A stretch of 64,000 nucleotides of DNA from Nitrospirales bacterium (lineage in GTDB: Bacteria; Nitrospirota; Nitrospiria; Nitrospirales; UBA8639). A program made the position numbers and the translations under genes. This document shows, in pieces, positions 29,501-37,497 of the stretch (position 1 is its first letter; each line of letters starts with the position of its first letter). Location of the stretch: assembly GCA_020027205.1 (NCBI GenBank), contig JAHRAQ010000009.1, positions 1-64,000 on the forward strand, given 5' to 3'. Under the pieces are notes generated by a model. It saw nothing but the letters and a program-made list of their open reading frames with translations, made no database searches and was not told the DNA's origin.

Positions 29501-30043
29501 TTGAAGCAACACGCCCCCCAGCCCCGTGCCGCCGATAATGGCGAGGAACGTCCAGAGTTCGAGTTGCCCGTTCCCGACGGCCAGTCGTTCGTGAGGGAGC
29601 AACTCCGGCAGAATGCCATACTTCGCCGGACTGAACAGCGCGCTTTGCACCGCCATGCCCGCCAGCACAATGAGCGGCAGCAGCCCCCCCGACGGATTGC
29701 CGTAGAGCGCCAGCACACCCAGCGCCATCAACGCCACCTCAACCGCCTTCAGCGTCACAATCACGGAGCGTTTGCTGAATCGATCCGAAAAGACGCCGGC
29801 AAAGACGGAGACCAGCGCCAGCGGCAACGTGAACACGACAAAGGTGCGGGTCGTCTGGGCCTGGGACGCGGCTTCGAACGCCGGGCCTGCGCCCATGTTC
29901 GACGCCAGTTGCCTGATGGCCAGCAACGCCACCATCAACTTCCAGGCATTGTCATTGAACGCCCCGAAGAACTGGGCCACGAGAAGCCCGCGCAGGGACG
30001 AGACGCCGCGATGATGATTGTCGGAGAGAGTGCCGGAGACCAT
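26600..30043 (-). CDS. MFS transporter-PlsC acyltransferase-AMP ligase fusion (Aas/LplT-like)
   Basis: The product has about 1,147 residues. ATG at 30043 has AAGG six bases upstream; the frame runs on to 30340 through promoter and repeat DNA, so that part is rejected. Domains in order: MFS transporter about 1-400 (FFGAFNDNAWKLMVALLAI; LplT-like), PlsC acyltransferase about 430-620 (NHVSFVDGLLL, the Hx4D motif, and FPEGQIT), and AMP-dependent synthetase about 660-1140 (IFSSGSTGEPKGVMLTH, GYGVTECAPVIAVN, GWYVTGDMAVLDEDGFL). It fuses the three activities of the LplT-Aas lysophospholipid salvage system: flipping lysolipid inward, activating fatty acid, and re-acylating. Membrane enzyme, confident at family level. 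Confidence 0.93.
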   Translation of the reverse strand: MVSGTLSDNHHRGVSSLRGLLVAQFFGAFNDNAWKLMVALLAIRQLASNMGAGPAFEAASQAQTTRTFVVFTLPLALVSVFAGVFSDRFSKRSVIVTLKAVEVALMALGVLALYGNPSGGLLPLIVLAGMAVQSALFSPAKYGILPELLPHERLAVGNGQLELWTFLAIIGGTGLGGVLLQLAGASPWLACLALLCCSLAGFAASFLIPAVPRARTDGGVGATLRGAWTAARADRVLRLGILGSVAYWTVASLVGQDILVYAKAVLGLSDAWSGVPLAAFGIGVGIGSVAAGRLSNSKVEVGQIPLGAIGLAAGLVVLGAMRPGVTGTVAGMGWLGVASGFIVVPLNALIQWRAPDDRRGAVIAFNNIFVFSGVMAGSVAAWGLSLSGFNAGEILLVSGLVTAGLTVWAVRVMPETFLRMALFLCTHTLYRLRVVGRDHVPERGGALLLPNHVSFVDGLLLLASVDRPIRFVVDRQYYERPVVHRFARILGAIPISARGTPREILHSLREAGRQLDDGELVCVFPEGQITRTGGLLSFRQGFERIVKGRDVPVIPVHLDRVWGSIFSFIGGKFLMKRPERVPYPVTVAYGAPMPSTSTAADVRQRVQELGEEVWHYRKADRRPLQHSFVRAARRHPLRVAFADATRPGVTCLQSLVGALALARALRPHWKRQRVVGILLPPSVGGALVNLAATLSGRTTVNLNYTTGRDGMAAAVKAAGLDTVVASRVFMEKANLDAPDGVTVIWIDDVRAAIGTAARMTALALALGAPMGVLERYAGTVGRSRMDDLATIIFSSGSTGEPKGVMLTHFNIDSNVEGVAQVMHLGRDDRLLGILPFFHSFGYLATIWLAVNHGMGVVYHPTPLDAGAIGDLIHRHRVTILITTPTFLQLYWRRCTPDQLGSLRIVLTGAEKLSERLAGAFEEKFGIRPIEGYGVTECAPVIAVNCPDFRAAGYYQPASRRGTVGRPLPGVAVRLVDPDSYAPVPVGDSGMLLVKGPNLMRGYLHRADLTAGAMRDGWYVTGDMAVLDEDGFLTITDRLSRFAKIGGEMVPHGKVEEALHQAAGAETQVFAVTSVPDERKGEQLAVLHTVDEDAIPGLLERVAAEGLPNLFLPRKDAFFKVDQIPVLGTGKLDLRAIKHMAMERFAAG

Positions 30044-30165
30044 GAACGCCTTGACCGGGTTAAGAAAAACGCGCCGTCCGGCCGGGAGTGTCCGGCTCAC
30101 CCGGCGCATGACCGGCGACACCACGGAACGCCGGGGGCCGCCTCGGCGGCATGAACCACGCGGAC

Positions 30166-30194
30166 AGTGTAGGCCATCGCATGACGAACGGCAA
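30166..30194 (-). promoter_or_regulatory. Promoter for the MFS-PlsC-ligase gene
   Basis: On the minus strand: TTGCCG, 17-bp spacer, TACACT. It lies about 120 bases upstream of the ATG at 30043 and supports that start over the longer frame, whose first codons would lie upstream of this promoter. Confidence 0.6.
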
Positions 30195-30221
30195 GCAACG
30201 CCGGCGACAACCTGCGCTGTT

Positions 30222-30421
30222 CTTTCCGCCGACGCCGCCGCTGTCACCGTCGCCGCCAACGACGGCGACGCAGCAACCCTCCCTCCGTCATTCCCGACCC
30301 CTCCTTCCGTCATTCCCGACGTTAGTAGTCGGGAATCCATCCTTCTGTTGTATTGTCCTTGATTAGGACGAAGAAAAAGAAAGATGGATTCCCGATTAAA
30401 AACGTCGGGAATGACGGAGAG
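30222..30421. repeat. REPIN-like pair, cluster 9, with CCGCCGTCACCG microsatellite
   Basis: A short GC microsatellite (30222-30280) is followed by a facing pair of TTCCCGAC elements (30313-30338 and 30386-30414). The pair is joined by TGTTGTATTGTCC ... GGACGAAGAAAAAG, whose two halves partly complement each other, so the whole pair can form one long hairpin. Confidence 0.85.
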
Positions 30422-30488
30422 GTACGGCGGGCACGCCGTCTAACCGAATCATTTGACGATGCTTCCGTCGCGCACACATAATAAGCGA

Positions 30489-31076
30489 ATGACCGACACC
30501 ACGCCGACGGACACACCGCATGTCGACGACTGGATACCGCGCCTGCGAACCATTTACGACCGGGCCGTCCTGCAATATGAGCGCGGCCGGCGCGACCCCG
30601 ACCAGGTCATTGACCGCGACGCGCTGGCGTTCCTCGATTCCATCGGCACGTCCGCACGGGAACTGTATGATTTTGTCGAAGAATGGGTGGACGACGGCGA
30701 GCCGGATTTCGACACCGTGGCCGCCATCACCGGCGTTCGCCGGTCGTATTTTCTCACGGTGCAGCAGGGACGCCCGTCCGACAGGCAAGCGCCGCCCGCG
30801 TTGCCGTCCGGCTATGCCGAGTTGGGCGGATACCGATGGCTGCCCCGCATCATCGCCAAGGCTCGCGCCAAACTTCGCGGAGAACTGTCGCCGGAGACAA
30901 TGTTCGGCTGCAGCACCGACCGGCCGTTTTTGCGGAGCGCGAACATGGAACCGGCCGAATTTCTGAACATCGTGTGGGAAGCCGGCGCAGACGATCACCT
31001 CATTCTGGAAGCCGTGCGGCAACGCGCCGCGCCGACTCCCATCGACGAAACATGCGACATAAGACGCGCAACATGA
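30489..31076 (+). CDS. DUF5069 domain-containing protein
   Basis: The product has 195 residues. The C-terminal half, YAELGGYRWLPRIIAKARAKLRGEL ... ETMFGCSTDRPFLRSANMEPAEFLNIVWEAGADDHLILEAVRQR, matches the DUF5069 pattern of LGGYxxLPRxIDKARA. The N-terminal part has a region rich in acidic residues (DFVEEWVDDGEPDFDTVAAITGVRRSYFL), perhaps a helical binding domain. No function is established. The ATG at 30489 is preferred over 30453 because the earlier residues look random. The last bases overlap the msrB start (ATGA), so the two genes are coupled. Confidence 0.8.
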   Translation: MTDTTPTDTPHVDDWIPRLRTIYDRAVLQYERGRRDPDQVIDRDALAFLDSIGTSARELYDFVEEWVDDGEPDFDTVAAITGVRRSYFLTVQQGRPSDRQAPPALPSGYAELGGYRWLPRIIAKARAKLRGELSPETMFGCSTDRPFLRSANMEPAEFLNIVWEAGADDHLILEAVRQRAAPTPIDETCDIRRAT

Positions 31077-31480
31077 CGGAAAAAATCCAAAAATCCGACG
31101 ACGAATGGAAACAGCAACTCACCCCGGATCAATACGCCGTGACGCGCCGGCAAGGCACCGAGCCGGCCTTCAGCGGCGCCTACTGCCACCACAAAGCCGA
31201 CGGCGCGTATCATTGCGTCTGTTGCGACGCCCCCCTGTTCCTCTCGCAAAACAAATTTGACTCCGGCACCGGCTGGCCGAGTTTCACGCAACCCGCCAAC
31301 GCAGACGCCACGGACGCCAACGCCGACCACACCCACGGCATGACGCGCGTGGAAGTCACCTGCCGCCGCTGCAACGCCCACCTCGGCCACGTCTTCGACG
31401 ACGGCCCGCCGGAAACGGGACAAAGGTTTTGCATTAATTCGCTGGCGCTGGAGTTTAAGGAGAAGGCGGGAGATAAATGA
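31073..31480 (+). CDS. msrB: Peptide-methionine (R)-S-oxide reductase
   Basis: The product has 135 residues, usual for MsrB. Features: KSDDEWKQQLTPDQYAVTRRQGTEPAFSG, zinc Cys pairs CVCC and CRRC, FDSGTGWPSF, HLGHVFDDGP, and catalytic Cys in RFCINSLALEF. It repairs R-methionine sulfoxide in proteins using thioredoxin. The start overlaps the DUF5069 stop by four bases. No signal peptide, so cytoplasmic. Confidence 0.96.
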   Translation: MTEKIQKSDDEWKQQLTPDQYAVTRRQGTEPAFSGAYCHHKADGAYHCVCCDAPLFLSQNKFDSGTGWPSFTQPANADATDANADHTHGMTRVEVTCRRCNAHLGHVFDDGPPETGQRFCINSLALEFKEKAGDK

Positions 31481-31525
31481 AACAAAAAAAAGAAAGGCAC
31501 CTAGAATTGTGTGGAGTGTGCGGAA

Positions 31526-31693
31526 TCATCGCTTTGCCCTGGTTCGCTGGTCACGACACCGGCGGATAGTCCCCACCCCATCCCACTTGCCGAATTTTTC
31601 CGCGAGTCTGTCCATGGTCGTAGCGGCTTTTTCCATGGAACGCTTTTTCTCCATGGAACGTTTTTGTGTGTCAACTTTTTTGATACGAGACAT
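31526..31693 (-). CDS. Possible small basic protein downstream of sthA
   Basis: The product has 55 residues. The ATG at 31693 has GGGGAG five bases upstream, a strong ribosome site. The sequence is lysine- and arginine-rich with an internal tandem duplication (KRSMEKKRSMEK, seen in DNA as two copies of an 18-bp unit near 31632-31668), then MDRLAEKFGKWDGVGTIRRC. It follows sthA on the same strand by 75 bases. Not recognised. The good Shine-Dalgarno and plausible composition support it, but it could be chance. Confidence 0.4.
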   Translation of the reverse strand: MSRIKKVDTQKRSMEKKRSMEKAATTMDRLAEKFGKWDGVGTIRRCRDQRTRAKR

Positions 31694-31768
31694 GGTCTCC
31701 CCTTTCCGCAGTCTGCCCATCCAACAACAGCGCAAGTCTGGACAACCGATGGCAACGACGGCGGCAAA

Positions 31769-33175
31769 TCACTCCGCCAACTTATTAAACGCATCCAACG
31801 CCGCGACTTTGTAACATTCGGCCATGGTGGGATAATTAAAGACGGTGGACATCAGGTAGTCCAGCCCGCCGCCCAGGCCGAGCACGGCTTGGCCGACGTG
31901 CACCAGTTCGGTGGCGCCGGAGCCGATGACGTGGACGCCCAGCAGGCGGCGCGTGTCGCGGTGGAACAATAACTTCAACAGCCCGGCGTCGTCGCCCATG
32001 ATCTGTCCGCGGGCAATTTCCCGGTAACGGGACAACCCCACTTCATAGGGAATTTTTCCGGTGGTCAGTTCCTGTTCCGTCGCGCCGACCATGGAAATTT
32101 CGGGGATGGCGTAAATCCCGACGGGGAAGTGATTGGTCATGGGAGCCGCCTTGACGTCGAACGCATGGCAGGCCGCGAGACGGCCCTGTTCGGACGACGT
32201 GGCGGCCAGACTGGGATAGCCGATGACGTCGCCGGCCGCAAAAATATGCGGGGCGGTCGTGCGAAAACGATCATCCACCGTCAGCCGTCCCCGGTCGTCG
32301 GCTTTCAACCCGGCCGCCGGCAGATTCAACGAGTCGGTGGCCCCGATCCGGCCCACCGCAAACAACACGAGATCGGCCACGAGTTTTTTTCCCGATTCCA
32401 GATGCACGACGGCTTTCCGGGGACTTCCCTCGGACAATTCCAGCCGTTCCACCGTTTCGCCGAGCCGAAAGGTCACGTCGCGGTTTCGCATTTGATGAAT
32501 GAGTTCATCGACGATTTCGGTGTCCAGAAACTCCAACGGCCGTTGGCGTCTGTCCACCAGCGTCACCTCAACACCGGCGAGCGCGGCAAACATCGAAGCA
32601 TATTCAAGCCCGATGACCCCGGCGCCTACGACCGCGATGGTTCGCGGAATGCGTTCCAGACTCATCACTTCGTCGCTGGTGATAATCAGATTGGGACTGC
32701 GCCGAATCCCCACGGGAGGGGCCGGCACAGTGCCAACGGCAATCAGAATGTAGTGCGCGTGAATCCGTTGCGTGGAACCGTCGCCGACGACTTGCACCGT
32801 GTGCGCGTCGATGAACGACGCCTCGCCGTGCACCATCATGACGTCATTGCGCCGCAGTTGTTGTTCCAGCACCTGTCCTTCCCGTTCCATCACTTCGTTG
32901 ACCCGTGAAAATAATTGCTCAACCGTCGGCCGGGCCGATCCGGTGACGCCATGGCGGGTGCGAAATTGTTCTGCGTGCCGGCCAAACGCGACGACGGCTT
33001 CCCGAAAGGTTTTGCTGGGAATGGTGCCGGTGTCCAGGCAGACTCCGCCGACCACGCGGCGTTTTTCCACCACCACGACGCGCTTGCCCAGTTTCGCCGC
33101 CTGCACCGCGGCCCGCTGGCCCGCCGGCCCGCTGCCGATGCACAACAGGTCGACGCGCAACGGATCGTTCACCAT
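31769..33175 (-). CDS. sthA: Soluble pyridine nucleotide transhydrogenase
   Basis: The product has 468 residues. FAD motif GSGPAGQRAAVQAAKLGKRVVVVEK, then GGVCLDTGTIPSKTFRE. Only one Cys sits in the redox-motif position, so there is no CxxxxC disulfide, as in SthA and unlike lipoamide dehydrogenase. Further features are the NAD(P) motif VVGAGVIGLEYASMFAALG-like, FAVGRIGATDSLNL, HIFAAGDVIGYPSLAATSSEQGR, and a dimerisation domain. It equilibrates NADPH and NAD+ in the cytoplasm. Transcribed toward the small basic ORF. Confidence 0.95.
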   Translation of the reverse strand: MVNDPLRVDLLCIGSGPAGQRAAVQAAKLGKRVVVVEKRRVVGGVCLDTGTIPSKTFREAVVAFGRHAEQFRTRHGVTGSARPTVEQLFSRVNEVMEREGQVLEQQLRRNDVMMVHGEASFIDAHTVQVVGDGSTQRIHAHYILIAVGTVPAPPVGIRRSPNLIITSDEVMSLERIPRTIAVVGAGVIGLEYASMFAALAGVEVTLVDRRQRPLEFLDTEIVDELIHQMRNRDVTFRLGETVERLELSEGSPRKAVVHLESGKKLVADLVLFAVGRIGATDSLNLPAAGLKADDRGRLTVDDRFRTTAPHIFAAGDVIGYPSLAATSSEQGRLAACHAFDVKAAPMTNHFPVGIYAIPEISMVGATEQELTTGKIPYEVGLSRYREIARGQIMGDDAGLLKLLFHRDTRRLLGVHVIGSGATELVHVGQAVLGLGGGLDYLMSTVFNYPTMAECYKVAALDAFNKLAE

Positions 33176-33434
33176 GTTCCGGCGTTTTCCCGATGCGTCA
33201 CGTTATGCACTTGGCGATTTTCCTTCCCCCGCATGTCTTCACACCCGCACGGCTCCGCTCGAAAGCGGCACTGTCCTGTCTGACGGTCGGAATATGCAAT
33301 GCGCGCGGCACCGTGGCGACGCCAGAATACACGGCCTCATGGCCCGTGGCAAGACCCGTCGCGTGACCGGATGACGTCTCGATGTGAAACCTGTCAATGG
33401 ACTCCCTGCCGTTTGTCATGGGCGAACGCGGGGG

Positions 33435-33685
33435 AAAAGAAGGATGGATTCCCGATTACTAACGCCTGCCCCCGACGTTCCCATTCGGGGGTCGGGAATG
33501 ACGGAGGGGGGAGAGGGAGGATGAAGAGGAAGACGGCATTTGTCTCCCCTCCGTCATTCCTTCCGTCATTCCCGACGTCTTTTGTCGGGAATCCATCCTG
33601 ATTTCTGTCATTCCGCGTCGATGATGTTCAATGGCAGGAGAACCGTGGGTGCGCGGAATCTATCCGCAAGACGTTAATGGCAGGA
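33435..33685. repeat. REPIN-like palindromic repeats, cluster 10
   Basis: A TTCCCGAT element with inserted GCCCCCGA/TCGGGGG hairpin (33446-33502), then a TTCCCGAC/GTCGGGAA element (33568-33592) and a long-loop TTCCGCG ... CGCGGAA element (33610-33660). The 260 bases from 33176 to 33434 hold no supported gene. Confidence 0.85.
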
Positions 33686-33709
33686 AGAAGGCGCGGATGG
33701 TCTCTCCCC

Positions 33710-33736
33710 TTGCCGGTCATCGCTCCGTGGTATAAT
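33710..33736 (+). promoter_or_regulatory. Promoter directly abutting the response-regulator start
   Basis: TATAAT (33731-33736) is a perfect -10. TTGCCG with a 15-bp spacer is the nearest -35. The GTG start at 33746 lies where transcription would begin, so the message would be leaderless or almost so. Confidence 0.6.
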
Positions 33737-33745
33737 CGGGGCGTT

Positions 33746-34423
33746 GTGCGCATCCTCATTGTCGAAGACGAACTCAAAGTCGCGTCGTTCATTCGCCGCG
33801 CGCTGGAAGAAGAAAGTTACGCCGTGGACGTGTGTTCCGACGGCGTTCAGGGACGGGACATGGCCTCGGAGGTCGACTATGATCTGATTCTGCTTGATCT
33901 CCTGCTCCCCGGTCTGGGCGGCATTGACGCGCTGAAAGCCATGCGGGACGCCGGAGTCACCGCGCCGATTCTTATTCTGACCGCGAGATCGAAAGTGGAA
34001 CAGCGCGTGAAAGGACTCGACGCCGGCGCGGACGATTATCTCACCAAACCGTTTGCGATTGAAGAACTGCTGGCCAGAGTCCGTGCCCTGCTGCGCCGCA
34101 CCGGCGGGGACACGGCCGGCGTGCTGCACATTGACGACCTGCTCCTGAATCCCGTGACCCGCGAAGTCACGCGAGGCGGGCGGCGCATCGAACTGACCTC
34201 GAAAGAATACGCGCTGCTGGAATACATGATGCGGAACACGGGGCGCGTGCTCACGCGGCCGATGATCGCCGAGCATGTGTGGGATCTCGATTTTGACACG
34301 TTCACAAACGTCATTGACGTCTATATCAGTTATCTGCGGAACAAAATCGACCGGGATCATGAACGCGCGCTCATCCACACGGTCCGGGGCAGCGGCTACA
34401 CCCTGAAGGCGGCCGATGGCTGA
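33746..34423 (+). CDS. OmpR-family response regulator
   Basis: The product has 225 residues from GTG 33746 (VRILIVEDELKVASFIRRAL). Receiver domain: DE acid pair, phospho-accepting Asp in DLILLDLLLPG, and Lys in DYLTKPF. A trans_reg_C winged-helix domain follows from about residue 128 (HIDDLLLNPVTREVTRGGRRIELTSKEYALLEYMM ... TVRGSGYTLKA). The frame upstream of the GTG crosses the promoter and is not used. It overlaps the kinase start by eight bases. With the downstream DegP and sigma genes it probably controls an envelope response; that part is inference. Confidence 0.95.
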   Translation: MRILIVEDELKVASFIRRALEEESYAVDVCSDGVQGRDMASEVDYDLILLDLLLPGLGGIDALKAMRDAGVTAPILILTARSKVEQRVKGLDAGADDYLTKPFAIEELLARVRALLRRTGGDTAGVLHIDDLLLNPVTREVTRGGRRIELTSKEYALLEYMMRNTGRVLTRPMIAEHVWDLDFDTFTNVIDVYISYLRNKIDRDHERALIHTVRGSGYTLKAADG

Positions 34424-35822
34424 CACATCCATCCGCGTCCGGCTGACGATCTGGTACGGCGGCGTCCTGGTCTGCATTATGATACTGTTCGCCGGCGTGC
34501 TGTACGTCGTCATGTCGCGGGCGTTGCAGGAGCACGTTGACCGCTCGCTGGAAGAAGCCGCCGTCGCCGCCGCCCGTTCGCTGGAAGAACACCGCTTTGG
34601 CCCGTATCTGCTGCTGGGCGATCTGACACAGTCGTTTCCCAGGCTCGCCCTCATTGACAAGTTCTTTCATATCTTCGGCCCGCAGGGCCGGATCACGCTC
34701 CAGTCCGCCAACGTGTCGACGCGCAACATTCCCTTGAGTCAGACGGCGCGGGACGCGGCGCTTCAGGGCCGGGGCACGTTTGAAACCATCCGGTTCCAGG
34801 ATGAGATTCCGATCCGGCTGCTGTCCTATCCCATTCGGCACGGCGACGCGCTCGTCAACATTGTGCGCGTCGGCACGTCCCTCCGCCCCGGCGAAAACAT
34901 GCTGTCCCGCCTGGTGTTTGTCCTGCTCATCGGCGCGCCGCTGGCGGTGGCCGTGAGCATCTGGGGCGGCTGGTTTCTGGCGGGACGCGCTCTGCGGCCG
35001 GTCGACGCCATGACGCTGACCGCCCGCCGCATTACGGGAGGCGACCTCACCCAGCGCATTCACACCACTTCGAAAGACGAAATCGGCCGCCTGGCTTCCA
35101 CGTTCAACGACATGATCTCGAGGCTGGAAATCTCGATCCGGCAAACCCGCCAATTCAGCGCCGATGCGTCGCATGAATTGCGCACCCCGTTGACGATCAT
35201 CAAGGGCGAAGCCGAACTGGCGTTGCGGAAAGCCCGCTCGCCCGACGTCTACCGGGAAGTGCTGGAAAGCAATCTGGAAGAAATTGACCGGATGAGCCGC
35301 ATTGTGGATGAACTGCTGTTTCTCTCGCGCGCCGATCTCGGCGAGGTGACCATGGCGTCGGACCCCGTGCCGCTCGACGCGCTGGTGCGGGAAATTCATT
35401 CGCAGGCCATGGTGCTCGGACAGGAACGCCGCATCGAAACCGTCCTGGAGCGCGTCGACCCGGCACGGGTGTCGGGAGACGAATGGCGGCTTCGCGAGTT
35501 GCTCCTCAACGTCGTCGACAACGCCGTGAAATATTCACCGCCGGGAGGCGTTGTGCACATCAGCCTCACCACGACACGGGACAGGGCGCTGGTGTGCGTC
35601 CGGGATCACGGCATCGGCATCGCCGAGGAAGACCAACTCGCCATCTTTGACCGGTTTTACCGCACCGATGCGGCGCGCGCCCACGCGCAACAAGGCACGG
35701 GGCTGGGCCTCGCGATCTGCAAATGGATTGTCGAGGCGCACCACGGGTCCATGACGGTCGAAAGCGCGCCGGGCCAAGGCTCCCGCTTTACCATTTCTCT
35801 GCCTCTGATCTCCGCCGCCTGA
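34416..35822 (+). CDS. Sensor histidine kinase
   Basis: The product has 468 residues. First transmembrane helix at about 10-33 (VCIMILFAGVLYVVMS), a periplasmic loop of about 135 residues, second helix at about 168-190 (LVFVLLIGAPLAVAVSIWGGWFLAG), HAMP domain, HisKA with the phospho-His in FSADASHELRTPLTIIKGEAELAL, and HATPase with N box LLNVVDNAVKYSPPGG, DHGIGI, and GTGLGLAICKWIVEAHHG. The topology matches CusS/heavy-metal-type kinases. It should phosphorylate the regulator encoded just upstream. The signal is unknown; a nearby DegP suggests protein-folding stress in the periplasm. Confidence 0.95.
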   Translation: MADTSIRVRLTIWYGGVLVCIMILFAGVLYVVMSRALQEHVDRSLEEAAVAAARSLEEHRFGPYLLLGDLTQSFPRLALIDKFFHIFGPQGRITLQSANVSTRNIPLSQTARDAALQGRGTFETIRFQDEIPIRLLSYPIRHGDALVNIVRVGTSLRPGENMLSRLVFVLLIGAPLAVAVSIWGGWFLAGRALRPVDAMTLTARRITGGDLTQRIHTTSKDEIGRLASTFNDMISRLEISIRQTRQFSADASHELRTPLTIIKGEAELALRKARSPDVYREVLESNLEEIDRMSRIVDELLFLSRADLGEVTMASDPVPLDALVREIHSQAMVLGQERRIETVLERVDPARVSGDEWRLRELLLNVVDNAVKYSPPGGVVHISLTTTRDRALVCVRDHGIGIAEEDQLAIFDRFYRTDAARAHAQQGTGLGLAICKWIVEAHHGSMTVESAPGQGSRFTISLPLISAA

Positions 35823-35847
35823 CCCCTCCCCGCCGTTTTTCTCGTCA

Positions 35848-35935
35848 GGATTAGAACGTTTTAATCCACGGCTAATGTGGGGTTCATCCTCCCGTGTTAC
35901 ACATCATTCATGCCGTGAATGAACGGTTCACCGTT
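35848..35935. promoter_or_regulatory. Cluster of inverted repeats upstream of degP-like gene
   Basis: Three perfect inverted repeats occupy the 133-bp gap: GGATTA-N8-TAATCC (35848-35867), TCATTCA-N5-TGAATGA (35904-35922) and AACGGT-N2-ACCGTT (35922-35935). They are candidate operators for the response regulator or other factor. No clear consensus -35/-10 pair was found, so the promoter itself remains undefined. Confidence 0.45.
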
Positions 35936-35955
35936 GCACCGAAAGGGAGGACGCC

Positions 35956-37497
35956 ATGACACAACCCATGACACAACCCATGACACAATCATTGCACCGC
36001 TCATCACCCGCCGCCGCACACCGGGGCGTTCACAAAAGCATGACGGGCCTTGCGGCCGTCGCCCTGTCCGGCATCCTGGCGATTGCCGTCACGGTCGGCG
36101 CGACCGATTCCTCCGCGCCGTCCGGCGTCTCGACGCCGCCACCGGCCCCCGCCGGCGCGCCGATGCCGGGCGGTTTCGCGCAACTTGTCAAAATGGTTCG
36201 GCCCGCCGTCGTCAATATCACGGTCTCCAGAAACGCCGGATCGGGAGAGACGCCGCCGCATGGACGACCCGGATGGTTCGAGCGCGGCCCGCGTGACAGA
36301 AACTTTTTCGGGATGCCTCCGTTCCCCGCTCCGCGACGTGACCCGCGAGGGATGGGAATGGGGTCCGGGGTCATCGTGAGTCCCGACGGATACGTGGCCA
36401 CCAATCACCACGTCATCGAAGGCGCGCACACCGTGACGGTGACCCTGCTCGACAAACGAACGTTTGCCGGGACGCTGGTGGGCAGCGACCCGCAGACCGA
36501 CCTGGCCGTGATTAAAATTCAGGGCGACGACCTGCCCTTCGTCTCCTGGGGCGATTCCTCCTCGCTTGAAGTCGGCGACTATGTGCTGGCGGTCGGCAGT
36601 CCGTTTGGGCTGCATTCCACCGTGACGCAGGGCATCGTCAGCGCCAAGGGGCGCGGCGGCATGGGCATCACCCAGTATGAAGACTTTATTCAGACCGATG
36701 CCGCGATTAATCCGGGGAACTCCGGCGGCGCGCTGGTCAACATGCGCGGCGAACTGGTCGGCATCAACACCGCCATTCTCTCACGAACGGGCGGCTCGCA
36801 GGGCGTGGGGTTTGCCGTGCCCGCCGGCATCGGCCGGCACGTCTACGCCAGTCTCGTGAAGACCGGCACCGTCGTCCGTGGATTTCTGGGCGTCGGGATT
36901 CAGGCCGTCACCCCGGACCTGGCGAACTCGTTTCATCTGGACCGCCCCGCCGGCGCCATTGTGACCGACGTCCGCGAGGCCAGTCCGGCGGCCTTCGGCG
37001 GACTCCGGCGCGGAGACATCATCATTCGCTACCGGGAACAGACCATCGCCACCCCGCGGGACCTGCAACGCGCGGTGACCACCACCCCCGTCGACACGGA
37101 TGTCACCATGACCATCATGCGTGACGGCGAGGAACAGACCCTGCGCACGACGATCGCGGAACATCCGGCGAGTCAACGCACCGCCGCCGCTTCATCGCCT
37201 GCCGGCGCCGTGCCCCGTCTGGCCGGGCTGGCGGTGGAGGATCTCACGCCGCCCCTGGCCCGGCGGCTTGGCGTTGATGACCGGATGACCGGCGTGGTGA
37301 TTACCGAAGTGCGCGCCGGCAGTCATGCCGGGAACGCCGGCCTGATGCAAGGCGACATCATCCGCGAGATCAATCACGCGCCGGTGCCGTCCTTGAACAC
37401 GTTTCGACAGGCCGTGCGGACGTTGCCGGCCGATGAGCCGGTGTTGCTGTTCATCCATCGCCGGGGAATGCCCCTCTTTCTCACGGTGAAGGTATGA
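35956..37497 (+). CDS. DegP/HtrA-family periplasmic serine protease
   Basis: The product has 513 residues. GGGAGG precedes the first ATG. The first 45 bases are three copies of a 15-bp unit, giving three in-frame ATGs (MTQPMTQPMTQS). A hydrophobic export segment follows at about 31-50. Catalytic triad: His in YVATNHHVIEGAH, Asp in PQTDLAVIKI, Ser in NPGNSGGALVN. Two PDZ domains follow (GFLGVGIQAV ... and LAGLAVEDLTPPLA ... GLMQGDIIREINHAPV). It degrades or refolds damaged envelope proteins. Its stop overlaps the sigma factor start (ATGA), an unusual coupling. Confidence 0.95.
   Translation: MTQPMTQPMTQSLHRSSPAAAHRGVHKSMTGLAAVALSGILAIAVTVGATDSSAPSGVSTPPPAPAGAPMPGGFAQLVKMVRPAVVNITVSRNAGSGETPPHGRPGWFERGPRDRNFFGMPPFPAPRRDPRGMGMGSGVIVSPDGYVATNHHVIEGAHTVTVTLLDKRTFAGTLVGSDPQTDLAVIKIQGDDLPFVSWGDSSSLEVGDYVLAVGSPFGLHSTVTQGIVSAKGRGGMGITQYEDFIQTDAAINPGNSGGALVNMRGELVGINTAILSRTGGSQGVGFAVPAGIGRHVYASLVKTGTVVRGFLGVGIQAVTPDLANSFHLDRPAGAIVTDVREASPAAFGGLRRGDIIIRYREQTIATPRDLQRAVTTTPVDTDVTMTIMRDGEEQTLRTTIAEHPASQRTAAASSPAGAVPRLAGLAVEDLTPPLARRLGVDDRMTGVVITEVRAGSHAGNAGLMQGDIIREINHAPVPSLNTFRQAVRTLPADEPVLLFIHRRGMPLFLTVKV

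Noticed and set aside
26600-30340. Long N-terminal extensions (MFS-PlsC fusion, ARC, methyltransferase and others) read into repeat DNA
   Set aside because: The extra residues (for example MDSRLLTSGMTEGG) come from the palindromic repeats, lie upstream of likely promoters and match no family.
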